64,000 bases of DNA from Archilochus colubris (lineage: Eukaryota; Chordata; Aves; Apodiformes; Trochilidae), in assembly GCA_023079485.1 (NCBI GenBank), contig CM041108.1, positions 1,922,001 through 1,986,000 of the forward strand, written 5' to 3'. Under the pieces are notes generated by a model. That model had not been told where the DNA came from, did not search any database, and saw nothing but the letters and a program-made list of their open reading frames with translations. A program made the position numbers and the translations under genes. Below are positions 10,438-19,670 of this stretch, in pieces; the stretch's first letter is position 1, and the number at the start of each line of letters is the position of its first letter.

Positions 10438-10817
10438 CTAGAGAGAGAAAGAGAGGAAGCAGAGTTGGGAAAAACAACCACTTCCTGGCAGGTAGCACTT
10501 AGCAGAAGAGTTACCAGCCACTTTTTATTCATCCTCCACACAGTCACCCCAATTCAGGTACTCCTAAGTACTTCTGAAGGGCAATACACACAGAACTTTC
10601 TGCAGGGCTGGTGCACACTTCAGTGATCCCTGCAGTCACCTTCATCCTAGAGATGCACATCCCAAGGCAATAACTCCTGCCTGGTACACTGTTTCAGCCT
10701 CACTTTTAAAAAAGCACCCCTAACCACATCAGAGAAGGAACACCACAAATGCTCAAAAGCCACGCTGATGACTGACCACTTCTTGGAATCAAAAAGTTAT
10801 TCCAAAATGTGGAATAC

Positions 10818-10952
10818 CCAGGAATAACAGTGTAATCATCTGCTGGCAGCCCATCAGTGTCTTTCTGGGAAGCATCAGCTCCGTCCTGAAGGAGAACTTT
10901 GATCAAATTAAGCTTTCCACCACCACCAGCAGCAGCCATCACGAGCTGGGTT
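10818..10952 (-). CDS. Gene 1 exon 5: end of the ankyrin block
   Basis: The acceptor TCTTTCAG is followed by a split Arg codon, then TQLVMAAAGGGGKLNLIKVLL, DGADASQKDTDG and LPADDYTVIPG. The last motif resembles the (A/E)DYAV ending of ankyrin blocks in ANKRD26/POTE proteins. I place the 3' end at GG|GTATTC (10818) because its phase fits the acidic frame of exon 6. A second possible donor (GTG|GTCAGT, exon end 10777) would extend it but would read exon 6 in another frame. Confidence 0.6.
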
Positions 10953-11439
10953 CTGAAAGATCCAAGTACGCTATGAAATGGATCATTTGACACAGACACT
11001 GTCATTATTTTCATTCCTGCTTGCTCTCAGAAGAAGCCTTTTCCCCATTACTCTCTAAGGAACGAAAGAAAAAGCAGGTTCCCTTAAAAGCAACAATAAA
11101 AGGGGAGAGGGAGTCAAAACAGCTGCGTGGTCAAAGGTACCACATGGACAACACTTCAGGGCACATGAGGCTGCTGTGCAGCAGTTTCTAGAACTGAGGC
11201 ACTGCTGCCAGGCTCATGACACATCTCCCTCCAGACAATGCCTCCTGGACATCCTCATCAAGACAGAAAGTACTTCCCTGAGGTACCACAGCAGCCAAGC
11301 ACAGACTGCTTCCACAAGTCACACAGAAACAGCTCCTTCCATGTGCCCCCCTGCTTTTGTTCAGAGCACATTCCCACGCCTCTCAGCAACCCAACAGAAA
11401 GAAGACTAAAGGCACCCCTTGGGATAAACCCCTTATTAC

Positions 11440-11534
11440 CTCTGATCCTGGTTTCCAGCTGCTTTTTTCCGCAGAAACTCAGCTATCTCTGCCTGGCCTT
11501 TAGAGACAGCAAGACTGAGGGGGGTAAAGCCCTC
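11440..11534 (-). CDS. Gene 1 exon 4: ankyrin repeat
   Basis: Encodes EGFTPLSLAVSKGQAEIAEFL followed by a basic end (RKKAAGNQDQ). The first part is one ankyrin repeat with FTPLSLAV in place of the usual TPLHLA. Acceptor CTTTCAG, donor AG|GTAATA, 95 bp, phase 0 in and 2 out. The KG-AEIAEFL-KK pattern fits the last complete repeat of this family. Confidence 0.8.
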
Positions 11535-11647
11535 CTGAAAGGACAGACAAATCCATCGAGTTGAGAACCAAAGGCAAAAACAGTCTTTGACAGAAATAGT
11601 GCTGCCTCTTTCTGAAACAACTTCCTGAAGAAATCATAAGAATTTAC

Positions 11648-11821
11648 CTTGTTCTCAGCATCAAGCCTGGCATGACGCCGGAGCAGCAGCTGCACTACAC
11701 TGACACCACAGAAAAGGACTGCCAGGTGGAGGGCTGTGTTGCCAGACATGTCAGTCAGATTGGGGTCTGCACCTCTCCGCAGCAGCAGAGTCACACAGGA
11801 TTCTCGGTTGAACTGCACTGC
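11648..11821 (-). CDS. Gene 1 exon 3: two ankyrin repeats
   Basis: 174 bp (58 codons), phase 0 on both sides, acceptor TTCTCAG and donor AAG|GTAAAT. It encodes the second half of one repeat (ESCVTLLLRRGADPNLTD) and a further repeat (GNTALHLAVLFCGVSVVQLLL, then RHARLDAENK). The GADPNL and NTALHLAV motifs are the ones expected in ANKRD26/POTE-type ankyrin blocks. It is intact. Confidence 0.85.
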
Positions 11822-12069
11822 CTGAGAAGACACAAGGAAAGGAAAGACTTGCAAAGGTTGCATTTCACTCCACCACAGCTCGCTCAGCTCCTGACCACTG
11901 GCAAAGGAGAGCACCCTCAAGGATCAGCTGAGAGATGCCTCTTCCACTCCAAATCCAACAGGCGTCTTGCCACACAGCTCTGAGGACAGAGTCCTGCCAG
12001 ACACCTCTCCCTTCATGCACACTCAAGAAGCCCCTCTGCTCTTCCAAGAGCAGAACTTCCCTCACTCAC

Positions 12070-12184
12070 CATTATCAGGGGTGTTCTCCCAAGACTGTCA
12101 GCAGGACCCAACTGGCAGTGCTGCCTTAGGAGAAAGTTGGCGACGCCTGCATGGCCGTTTGTACAGGCCAGGTGGAGAGGTGTC
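12070..12184 (-). CDS. Gene 1 exon 2: ankyrin repeat
   Basis: A complete ankyrin repeat with TPLHLACTNGHAGVANFLL followed by a loop QHCQLGPADS and the start of the next repeat (GRTPLIM). It has an acceptor TTCTTAG and a donor ATG|GTGAGT. The 115-bp length accepts the split Arg codon from exon 1 and leaves phase 0. The TPLH motif, the glycine-His turn and the leucines of the second helix are all present, so there is no sign of decay. Confidence 0.85.
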
Positions 12185-12509
12185 CTAAGAATGAAACAGG
12201 GAAGCTTAACACTGACAGACAACAAAAAAAACAAAGCTGGGACACCACCCAGCCCAGGGAACCCTGCCTAGACCCTGCTGCTGCTGCTGCAATCCAGCAG
12301 GGAGGGCAGGGCCAAGCAGCAGCCCAGCACCTCCAGGAGCACTGGCGCACACCCAGCAGCTCCCAGCACTGGAAAGCTCTCAAGTTCCCCTTCCCAGCTG
12401 GCAGGGCACATCTTGCTTTGCAAGCAAAGGGGATCCCACACAAACCCTGCAGGGGGGATGCTCCTGCATGCCACCTGAGGTGTCCCAGCAGCGGCCCACA
12501 GCCCCTCAC

Positions 12510-12712
12510 CGATTCTGTCTGTCGAGGTGGTTGAAGCCCCAAATCTTGATCAGCCAGCGCCAGCGCCTCAGCCAGGCCAGATTGGCGGAGGCAGCCGCGT
12601 GATGCAGCTTGCTCAGCTGTTTCTGATGGGTGCCAGCAGCAGCAGCAGCGCAGAGCTGCCCAGGAGTGCTGCCAGAGGGTGGCACCCGAGAGTTCTTCCT
12701 GAAGAGCCCCAT
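12510..12712 (-). CDS. Gene 1 exon 1: start codon and first ankyrin helix
   Basis: Starts with ATG (MGLFRKNSRVPPSG...) at 12712 next to a CpG-rich upstream region and ends at a GTGAGG donor after 67 codons plus two bases. The stretch QLSKLHHAAASANLAWL resembles the beginning of the ankyrin domain of ANKRD26-like proteins, where a K-H-AA-A-N helix precedes the first full repeat. The split codon at the junction (CG|G) gives Arg, producing NRTPLHLAC across the splice, a junction typical of this family. I chose this ATG because it is the first in the open frame and lies at the island edge. An alternative first exon cannot be excluded. Confidence 0.75.
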
Positions 12713-12719
12713 CCCGTGA

Positions 12720-13160
12720 GGGGAGCTCTGCGGGTTGCGGTGCGGTCACAGCCGCCCCGGAGTCGGGGGGGGAAGGGAAGGAAAGGGGGGAAGGGAGGAA
12801 GGGGGCAAGGGGAGCCGGGGTCGGTTCAGGACAATAGACGGGCAAAGGCAGGGACAGGGCAGGTAGGAGAGAGGCAGGGATGAGGCGGGAGCAAGGAGCA
12901 ATCCAAAGGCGAGAAGCAGGAGCAGCCCGAGAGGCGGAGCCCAGCGGAGCCCAGCGCAGGAGGTGCCGCTGCGAAAGCGTCGCCACCAACGGCAGCAACG
13001 ACACCAACCGCAAAGCCGGCACCAACGGCAGCGCCGCTCCCGGCCAGCACGGGGACACCGCGTGCACGGGGCTGAACCACTTCGGGGAGGGAGGGGGGGG
13101 GCACGGGCTGAACCACCTCGGGGAGGGCGGGGGGGGTAGGGGCCGAAGGAAAGGAAAAGG
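12720..13160. promoter_or_regulatory. CpG- and G-rich promoter region of gene 1
   Basis: Dense CpG and long G runs directly upstream (minus-strand sense) of exon 1. 12764-12820 is an almost pure purine run with many GGG/GGGG blocks. At 13070-13137 a motif (GCTGAACCAC then CGGGGAGGG and a G run) occurs twice in tandem. The location at the start codon and the CpG density indicate a CpG-island promoter. No TATA box is evident. Confidence 0.6.
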
Positions 13161-13596
13161 CTCCTTTCATCCTTAAACTTGGCACTGCTCGCAGACTCAG
13201 CCTTCACTCAGTGCCACTACAGGCTGACAATGCTCCTTTAAGGAGCTGAGAGAAACTGAGGAACTCTCCCCCACCTCCAAGAGTCCTACAAAGTCGAATA
13301 TTCTTCTCCTGGAGAGGCTTTGTCATCGATTTGGCCCAAATGTATGGACCCCCAAGACACAGACCCCCATCAGTCAGAGCTTGACCTTCCCGTGCCTTGG
13401 GGCTGAGGTGGTCATCAAGGGCTGCTCATTAATTAGGGCAGGTGCTCAACAGCTGCAGGGGGGGGCAGGGAGGTGGGGGGACAAGTCTGAGCCCTCAAAG
13501 TGACACAACTGGGGCTGGGAGGAGCTGCCAGGGGCATCTCCAGGATCTGGGGTAAAACCAAAGGTGGGACCTGGCTCTACCCAAACTGGGCACTGT

Positions 13597-14450
13597 GCAG
13601 GAGGATTCCCTGGAATGTCTTGGAGCAACCTTGAAGGTCATCGAGTCCCATGAGCAGGGACACCTCCCACCAGCCCAGCTTGCTCCAAGTCCCACCCAGC
13701 CTGCCCTTCAACACTTCCAGCATCCACAGCTTCTCCAGGAAACCCCTTCCAGGCTCTCACCAGCCTCACTTCCTTAAGCTCTCCTCTCACTCTCTCCTCT
13801 GCATGACATTTCTGAACTTGTTTTGTGCTTGGAAACTTTTGTCAAAAGCCAAGACCTGTCCACTGGCATGGGGTGTCCATGCCCCAGGGGGATCACAGCC
13901 TTGAAACTCTTCAGGCTGCATTTGAACTCACCTGAACCAGCCATCCCCATGCTTCCGCAGAGAGGTTCCCAGAGACATTGACCTCTCTGAGGCCTTGCTC
14001 AGGCCCACCTAAGGGATGTTGGGTGCTCTCCCCTTCTCTACTGATGTTGGGACCTTTTCGTAGAAGCCCACAAGATTTTTCAAGCCTGATTGGCCCTTGG
14101 TGAAGCCGTGTTGATTATACCCAGTCAGCTCCTCATTATTCTGCTGCCTTAGCAGTGCCTCTAGGAGGATCTGCTCTGGGATCTTACTGGGCACAGAGGT
14201 GGCACTGACTGGCCTGGACTTCCCTGGAGTTTCCTTATTTCCATTTTTCAAATGGGGGTTATGTTTCCCCTTTTCCACTCACTGGGGACTTCACCAGACT
14301 GCCAGGACTTGTGGGAATTTTGGCAACCACATCTGCCAGTTCCCTCAGCACCCATGGGTGTATCCTAATGGGTCCCGTGGACTTGAAGAGGCCACCTTGA
14401 CCACCCCCAGCATCTCTGGTATCCCTTGAAGCCTCCAGCCCCTGGGCAGA
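13597..14450 (-). mobile_element. CR1 LINE fragments, antisense
   Basis: The 13600-13780 part is a CR1 3' UTR in reverse (GGACACCTCCCACCAGCCCA, TTCAACACTTCCAG). The minus-strand frame at 14278-13999 carries RPVSATSVPSKIPEQILLEA and YNQHGFTKGQSGLKNLV, conserved motifs of the CR1 reverse transcriptase. The pieces do not follow one continuous CR1 order and are broken by stops, so this is either a rearranged copy or two copies. Confidence 0.7.
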
Positions 14451-14744
14451 TTCAGGACTGTGGGATCATGTCCTGACAGAGGGGCTTTCAAAAGTTTTAA
14501 AGACCAAACTGACTCCAAAACTCATCAGGAGGAAAACTGGGCAGTCTCCTGTCAACTCCCATGACAATTGTGCTTTTTGCCTGGGGCTCCCATGATATCT
14601 CAAGAGCAGAATGCCTGTCCTGGAACATCTTCTTCCAGTTAAAGGCAGAGTTTTCCCTCTTCATTTCAAGGAAAACTTGGAATTCAATCTTCCCTTTAGT
14701 CTGAAATCATTCAGCAATTCCATTTCCAGCTTCACCTTCCCTGT

Positions 14745-15030
14745 AAGAAAGCTGCTGAATGAACAAGTTCAATGCAGATTTCTACTCTACTTTCCATTCC
14801 TTTTTCCACCCCAGTGTCACTGGAGCTGTAGGCTTTGCTGTTCTCTGAACCCCCTCACTCTACCCCTAAGAGGGTTTTAGGGTTGGAGGCACCTGTCCAG
14901 CCCATGGGATGTCCATGTTGGAATTCTGTTGAATCAGCAAGTTTAATACAGAACTCTACTCTACATTCCCTGCCTTTTGTTCCACCCCAGTGTCACTGGA
15001 GCTGTCAGCATTCTGGTTCACAAAGCCCTA
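14745..15030 (+). repeat. About 180-bp diverged doublet next to telomere-like repeats
   Basis: Two related units, about 14748-14870 and 14925-15045, share TCTACTCTAC, CCACCCCAGTGTCACTGGAG and a terminal CCCTAA word. The first ends in CCCTAAGAGGGTTTTAGGG and the second runs into the CCCTAA tract. The pattern resembles subtelomeric repeat units. The period is estimated by eye. Confidence 0.6.
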
Positions 15031-15084
15031 AAACAAACCCTAACCCTAACCCACCCTAACACCAACCCCTAACCCTGACCCCAA
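15025..15084 (+). repeat. Interstitial telomere-like repeat
   Basis: Degenerate C-strand telomere repeats: CCCTAAAACAAACCCTAACC, CTAACCCACCCTAACACC, CCTAACCCTGACCCC. Vertebrate telomeres are TTAGGG/CCCTAA. Three perfect or near-perfect hexamers lie in tandem and the rest are degenerate. The tract ends exactly where A/B-array sequence starts (AAGGCACAAAAGCTG at 15086). Confidence 0.85.
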
Positions 15085-15245
15085 CAAGGCACAAAAGCTG
15101 CTTTCCTCCTCTGCCAGTGGCCAGCAGGATTCACCAGGAAAAAATTACAATCTCAGACATCAGGCAGCACCTTAGAAAATACAGATCCAGATTCTTCCTC
15201 AGTGCAAGTTAACACACAGGAAATGAACTACAACATCTCTCTCAC

Positions 15246-15417
15246 CAGTACTGGCTTTTGCTGCTGTCCCAGGGAACCTTTTTTGGGTTCTTTGCTGCTG
15301 GCCAAGAGCAGGAACAGATTCACTTAAAGACGTGGGAATTGCAGCTCTTTCCTCTTTCCTGCTGCATTCCCTCTCCTCCTGCTTCTCCTCATCCTCTTCT
15401 TCCTGGTATGATTCCTT
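15246..15417 (-). pseudogene. Orphan exon A5
   Basis: Almost the same as A4 (KESYQEEEDEEKQEER, SLSESVPALGQQQR, KAST|G) with intact splice sites. It lies in a 15088-15613 fragment of the array, cut on the left by telomere-like repeat and on the right by a CR1 insertion. The next B exon is broken and no E, D or C exon follows, so I treat it as a gene fragment. It could still be transcribed from the 16.4-16.7 kb CpG island. Confidence 0.6.
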
Positions 15418-15609
15418 CTGAAAGAGACCAAAGAAAACAGCTGCAAAGAGCAGAAACAAGCAGCTGCTTTATGAATCCACTGACTGCTCTAAAAAGACTG
15501 TGTCTGCCTAAAGAAGAAGGAAGACACCAAGATCCCAGCAGCTCCTGGATTTTCCTCCTGCCCTGCCCAGCCCCACCACAGAAACCTCCCTCTCTTTCAC
15601 AGAAAGTAC

Positions 15610-15613
15610 CTCA
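15610..15613 (-). pseudogene. Exon B5, 3' remnant left of the CR1 insertion
   Basis: The donor side of exon B (GAAAGTACCTCA on +) is preserved up to 15613, where CR1 sequence begins. The remainder of the exon continues at about 16286. Confidence 0.55.
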
Positions 15614-16285
15614 CTAATCCTCTGGATTGCCAGGAAGCTGAACAGGAGCCAGCAGTGTGCCCAGGTGGCCAAGAAGGCCAATGGCATCCTGGGCTGGCTC
15701 AGGAACAGCGTGGCCAGCAGGTCCAGGGAAGGGATTCTGCCCCTGTGCTCAGCCCTGGGGAGGCCACAGCTTGAGTCCTGTGTCCAGTTCTGGGCCCCTC
15801 AGCCCCTCAGGAAGGAGATTGAGGTGCTGGAGCAGGTCCAAAGAAGAGCAAGGAGGCTGTGAAGGGATCCAGCAGAATTGCTGTGAGGAAGGGCTGAGGG
15901 AGCTGGGGGTGTTGAGGCTGGAGAAGAGGAGGCTCAGGGGAGACCTCATCACTCTCTCCAACTCCCTGAAAGGAGGTTGGAGCCAGGGGGGGGTTGGGCT
16001 CTTTTCCCAGGCAACTCTCAGCAAGACAAGAGGCAGGGTCTCAAGTTGTGCCAGGGGAGGTTTAGGTTGGAGATTAGAAAGAATTTCTTTCTGGAGAGGG
16101 TGATCAGGCATTGGAATGGGCTGCCCAGGGAAGAGGTGGATTCTCTGTGTCTGGAGATATTTCCAAAGAGCCTGGATGTGGCACTGAGTGCCATGGGCTG
16201 GGAACCACGGGGGGAGTGGATCAAGGGTTGGACTTGATGATCTCTGAGGTCCCTTCCAACCCAGCCCATCCTGTGATTCTCTGAC
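15614..16285 (+). mobile_element. CR1 LINE, 5'-truncated, inserted in exon B5
   Basis: The roughly 670-bp 3' end of a CR1: GCCAAGAAGGCCAATGGCAT, TCCAGTTCTGGGCCCCTCAG, TTAGGTTGGAGATTAGAAAG, GGCATTGGAATGGGCTGCCC and the terminal TGATTCTCTGA, all hallmark CR1 words. It is fuller and less decayed than the other CR1 pieces here. It lacks the 5' part, as most avian CR1 insertions do. Confidence 0.9.
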
Positions 16286-16351
16286 CCGAGGCAGAAGCCA
16301 ACACGAACCTGACAGCTTTCTGCTTCTCTGCTGCCACAGCTGGAAGGGAAC
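16286..16351 (-). pseudogene. Exon B5, 5' part, in a chimeric open frame from 16454
   Basis: The B-exon text SLPAVAAEKQKAVRF then VLASASG is kept, but homology to other B copies stops at the exon start (16351), where intron sequence is replaced by CpG-island sequence. An open frame starting at 16454 (MFGSVPLGNGREHPQRG, a Gly/Glu-rich linker) reads straight into B5 in frame and stops inside the CR1 at 16221. Whether it is translated is unknown. Confidence 0.45.
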
Positions 16352-16359
16352 CTGCCCCA

Positions 16360-16720
16360 CCGCCTTCTTCCTCCCCGGAACCGCTGCCCAGCCTCCAAAG
16401 CTCACCCCGCTGCGGGTGCTCACGCCCATTCCCCAGCGGTACCGACCCAAACAAAGCCGAAGCGGCTCCGCGGTACCGCCCCGGGGGTTACCAACTCCCG
16501 GCACCGGGCGCCATCGGCGCCATCGCTTCCGCTTCCGCCTTCCTCTCTCTCCTCCTCTCCTCCTCTCTCCTCCTCCTTCTCCGCAGCGCCCCCTGGCGGC
16601 CGGGCGGGGTCCAGCCGCTGGGCAGTGGCTCCGCGGAGGGGGATGCGGTGGCCACGGCGGGCGAGCGGAGTGTCCTGGGGCTAGTGTCCTGGGTGTCCTG
16701 AAACCTGGCAGGGGGAATTC
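16360..16720. promoter_or_regulatory. CpG island, possible bidirectional promoter
   Basis: Very CpG-dense sequence (GCGCCATCGGCGCCATCGC, CCGCTGCGGGTGC, GGCGGGCGAGCGGAG) with a CT-rich run at 16540-16582. On the minus strand it faces exons B5/A5, and on the plus strand it faces the candidate exons at 17.1-18.8 kb. No TATA box was recognised. Confidence 0.6.
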
Positions 16721-17620
16721 CAAAGAGGTGGCTGGAAGGTGATGGGAGGTGATGCTCTGCTCTGCTCTGCCCTGCGCTGGCTGGGGAAGGGTGTGGGGTG
16801 TAGGGTGCCCAGGTTTAAAAATATCCCCCCCCAAAAAGAGTGGAAAAAGTTTTCAGGGAATCTTACAGCTGTTTAGAGATAACCTGTCAGGTTCACCTCA
16901 CACTTGTGTTTCACGGGATTGCTCCACTTTGAAATTCAGTGTTTACACTGAAGAACTTCAAACACAGATCCTCTGAGCTCCCAGCCACAACCAGTGCTTC
17001 ATGGGATGTGTTTCAGGATTTACAAGTTGATCTTTACTCTTTCAGATTGATAGCACGGGGAGGAATAAAAGAGGAAATGCCATTTGCAGAGGGCTCTGTT
17101 CATTTCAAATCACCTTTTTATTTCCAGCTAGTGAATAACTTCAGGAATGGAACTGGCTACACAAACAGGCTCAGGAAGAAGAGACAGCAGCAGCCACCCC
17201 CACTCAGGACTGATTTATCTTCCTCTTCTCTGGGGAGTGCCACTCAACTTCCCAGACCTTCCTCTCGGTTATTCAGCAGTTTCTGGGCTGAGAAGGTGAG
17301 GTTTCTGTCACTGGATGTGCTGATTCTTATATTTCACTGGACTTATTTTTCCAACTCTTTGCTTGTATTCCCAAGGGCTCTCAGGTTCCTGCAGGAATGC
17401 AATCAGCCTCTCCAAGTCATCTTGACCCCAAAGAGCAAGTCTCAACCACCAGTGGTAGGGAACTAGAAATAGAGAATTTGGGGTTTTTTAAAGTGATTTC
17501 AGATAAAATTAATGGGGTGGGGGTTTTTTTGTTTCCCCTCTCCCCACTCCATCAGGTCATCGAGTCAGAGCCAGAGCATTTTGCTCCACAGATGGCCAAA
17601 CACCCTGGGAGATGTAAGCA

Positions 17621-17671
17621 TTCTATAATTATATAATTATAATTACATAATTATAATTCTATAATTCTAAA
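17621..17671. repeat. AT-rich palindromic simple repeat
   Basis: Repeated TATAATTA/TAATTATA words over about 50 bp with internal dyads. Probably a decayed microsatellite. Confidence 0.7.
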
Positions 17672-18484
17672 TGTAAGCTCTACAGATCACTACTTGTGAC
17701 TTGCTAAACAAGGCCATAACACATAACTTGTGGTGGTTTGCAATGAGAGAAGGATGCAGAGATAGGTGAGGAGAAAACAAGAGGGAATTACATCTGAAAT
17801 GGCTTAATCTGAGCTGGCTCTAACAAAGGGGATCTCTGCTAACACTGAGATTAATTACAATGAAATTCCAAGACATGATTGAAAAGAGGACTCTGGAAAA
17901 GAAAAGCTCTATGAGGAAGCCATCATTACACAGAGAAATGAAACAAACCTGCAGGCTGTGATGGAAATCTGAATGAACAGGAAGAAGAAGAAATTGATCT
18001 CCCAGTAAAAATCAGGTTCCAGACTTCTTTTGAACAAATCAGTTGATCTGCATTGAACAAATGATTGGAAAAGTCACTGCTGTTGTTTTAGGACATTTTA
18101 AAGTTTCTTCAGTTCAGCCATCTCCAAATGGCCAAGCTGCTTTCTCTGAGCTGGAGAAGAAGGAGTCTCAGTTTTATCTATTACTGAAGTGTTAATTTAG
18201 TCCTTCCCTTTGGTACAGATTTGTTCTAGCTAGGTTGTAAGGGTGCATTGTGTTTATAAAAGCTTAGAGATCAAACAAAACTCAGAATTTAAAAAACACT
18301 GATAGCACCTCCTGGTGTAGTTACAGTAAAGTGCCTCTGACATAACAAGAATGTCAAAGTGGTTCCAATAATAACTAAACCAAGACAAAAGTAATTCTGA
18401 AATAGTCCCTAAACCACGCAGGAATTCTCAGCTCTTAGTGGGATGTTCACCTTTTGTATTTGCACACAAGATTTATTTTCTCAC

Positions 18485-18625
18485 CTTGGCCAAGTTTTGT
18501 TTCTTGGAATTGTGACGAACACAGAAGTTTTTCTCTCTTGTAAGCAGGAACTTTGACTTGTTATCTCCTTGTTGGACTGGCACTAACATTATTTCAGTAG
18601 CTGAAAGAACCTTTGGTATGAGCAC
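18485..18625 (-). CDS. Gene 2 exon I
   Basis: Strong acceptor (TTTTGTTTTCTTCTCCAG), 47 open codons in phase 0: VLIPKVLSATEIMLVPVQQ, GDNKSKFLLTREKNFCVR and HNSKKQNLAK, then donor AAG|GTGAGA. If unspliced, a stop follows within four codons, so this may be the end of the protein or the last exon seen. No family recognised. Confidence 0.5.
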
Positions 18626-18723
18626 CTGGAGAAGAAAACAAAAAAACAGAAAGCTGAATCAAACTGGGGAGATTGTTTGGAATCAATTTTTAATTGTGTT
18701 TTTTCTGTTTTTTTTTTTTTAAG

Positions 18724-18796
18724 GTCCAAGTCTCCCTCTTGTACAAACTCTTCTTCTCAAATGGAACCTCCCTTGAAAAAAATCAAGAAGGAGTAG
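18724..18796 (+). CDS. Candidate terminal exon, plus strand
   Basis: A long T run with AAG acceptor is followed by a frame reading SKSPSCTNSSSQMEPPLKK, a short basic end (IKKE) and TAG. AATAAA follows 83 bp later at 18879-18884. The Ser-rich then Lys-rich end looks like a natural C-terminus with a nuclear-localisation-like cluster. The protein is not identified. Confidence 0.35.
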
Positions 18797-18878
18797 CCAG
18801 CCTTTCTTTGTTCATGTTTCTGGTTCATGTTTGTCTTTGCTTCTAGAACATTTGTGAATGTTTGACTTGTTGTTTTCA

Positions 18879-18884
18879 AATAAA
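18879..18884 (+). terminator. AATAAA polyadenylation signal candidate
   Basis: A canonical hexamer downstream of the candidate stop codon at 18794-18796, in AT-rich sequence. It supports transcription on the plus strand but could occur by chance. Confidence 0.35.
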
Positions 18885-19392
18885 GCCCATAGCACCAGTT
18901 ACCTTGTCTGTGCTTTTCTCTGGAGCTGCTAAACTGTCAGAGCACATGGGCAAGAGCATGGGCAAGAACTTCAGCTGTTGTGTTCATGTTCCAGGGAAGG
19001 GGCAGTGTGTGCACTTTACCTTGTTTGACCAGAGATCACCCAGGGCTTGGTCAGTCCTCCTTCATCTTTCTCCTTCCATGGCTGCCTCAGGCTCTTTCTC
19101 CATCTGACAAGAAAGTTCATGAAGCTGTAGACACAAAAACCCCACCACAGAACATCCCCTCCCTGCTTCTCTGCCAGCTCTGCATCTCCTGAGAGCAAGA
19201 AAACCTTTTCAGATCAGCAGTGCTATTGATGCTGCTACCCAAAGGGACCAAGATTTGCCCAGCAGATCCAGCACCAAAGTGGAACAGAACCTGCTGATTC
19301 AGCTCAAGGATCTACAACAGGAATTTCCTGGATGCTTTAGCAGCACTCTGTGAGAAAATGCAAAGTGTAAAACACAGAAGCCTCTCATGTAC

Positions 19393-19468
19393 CTGCTGCT
19401 GGTGCTGCTCCTCTGCAGCTGCCTGTGCTCCTCCTCTGCTAGTGATCAAGTCTTCCAAGCTGACAAGC
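19393..19468 (-). CDS. Gene 2 exon H
   Basis: 76 bp with acceptor TTTTCTAG and donor CAG|GTACAT. It completes the Met codon split from exon G, then reads LVSLEDLITSRGGAQAA and an EEQHQQQ tail. Its phase fits G upstream and I downstream, which is good evidence for a real exon. Confidence 0.6.
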
Positions 19469-19559
19469 CTAGAAAAGCATTAAAAGAAGCAAGAAGACAC
19501 ACTCTGACTTTCCAGACCGGTAGTTCCAGACTCCTTGTTACTAAAAAATGAATACTTAC

Positions 19560-19670
19560 ATCCACCTCTTCACCTCTTCATTCCTATTATACCCAGCACC
19601 AATGCTCAAAATGGCCGCCACAGTCTGAGGGCACTGTAAAACTGGTTGCAGGCATCTCCTCTGCTCTTTT
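19560..19670 (-). CDS. Gene 2 exon G
   Basis: 111 bp, acceptor TCTCCTTGCAG, donor GGAT|GTAAGT. It encodes KEQRRCLQPVLQCPQTVA, AILSIGAGYNRNEEVKRW and the split Met. The position after a coiled coil and the pattern V-x-x-IL-x-IG-x-x-x-x-R-x-EE are faintly like the GRIP/GRAB-type ends of golgins such as TRIP11. That is a weak resemblance from memory, not an assignment. Confidence 0.5.

Larger units (their letters stand above)
1..12712 (-). other. Gene 1: ANKRD26-like ankyrin/coiled-coil gene, 3' end beyond the window
   Basis: This is the span of a multi-exon minus-strand gene. From 12712 downward the exons are: four ankyrin exons, acidic linker exons, the A/B exon array, exon E, exon D and coiled-coil exons C2 and C1. 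The ankyrin block has the order and motifs of the ANKRD26/POTE/ANKRD20A family (HAAASAN..., NRTPLHLACTNGH, GADPNL, GNTALHLAV). Nearly all the exon joins I checked keep the reading frame. The exceptions are the 3' end of exon 5, which has two possible donors, and the join from exon 6 to exon 7, which is out of phase as modelled and probably needs another exon. ANKRD26-type proteins are long scaffolds with N-terminal ankyrins and a long coiled coil, which fits this order. I infer family membership from motifs, not from an alignment. Confidence 0.7.
16939..18884 (+). other. Possible plus-strand transcription unit, unidentified
   Basis: Several plus-strand segments have exon-like borders: 17128-17295 (acceptor TTTATTTCCAG, open for 56 codons, donor AAG|GTGAGG), 17385-17454, 17556-17613 (donor GAT|GTAAGC), 17955-18004 (reads NLNEQEEEEIDLP) and 18092-18195. 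The last candidate, 18724-18796, is listed separately. Not all neighbouring phases agree, so this is not a finished model. I recognise no family. It could be a real gene driven from the CpG island, a decayed gene, or chance. Confidence 0.25.

Noticed and set aside
12126..13067. 313-codon minus-strand open frame
   Set aside because: It runs through the CpG-rich promoter and exon 1 in a different frame, with Leu/Pro/Arg-rich composition typical of GC-rich noncoding sequence. The spliced ankyrin frame explains the region better.
15749..16834. 361-codon minus-strand open frame
   Set aside because: It is antisense to a CR1 element and continues through the CpG island. Its composition is low-complexity Pro/Arg.
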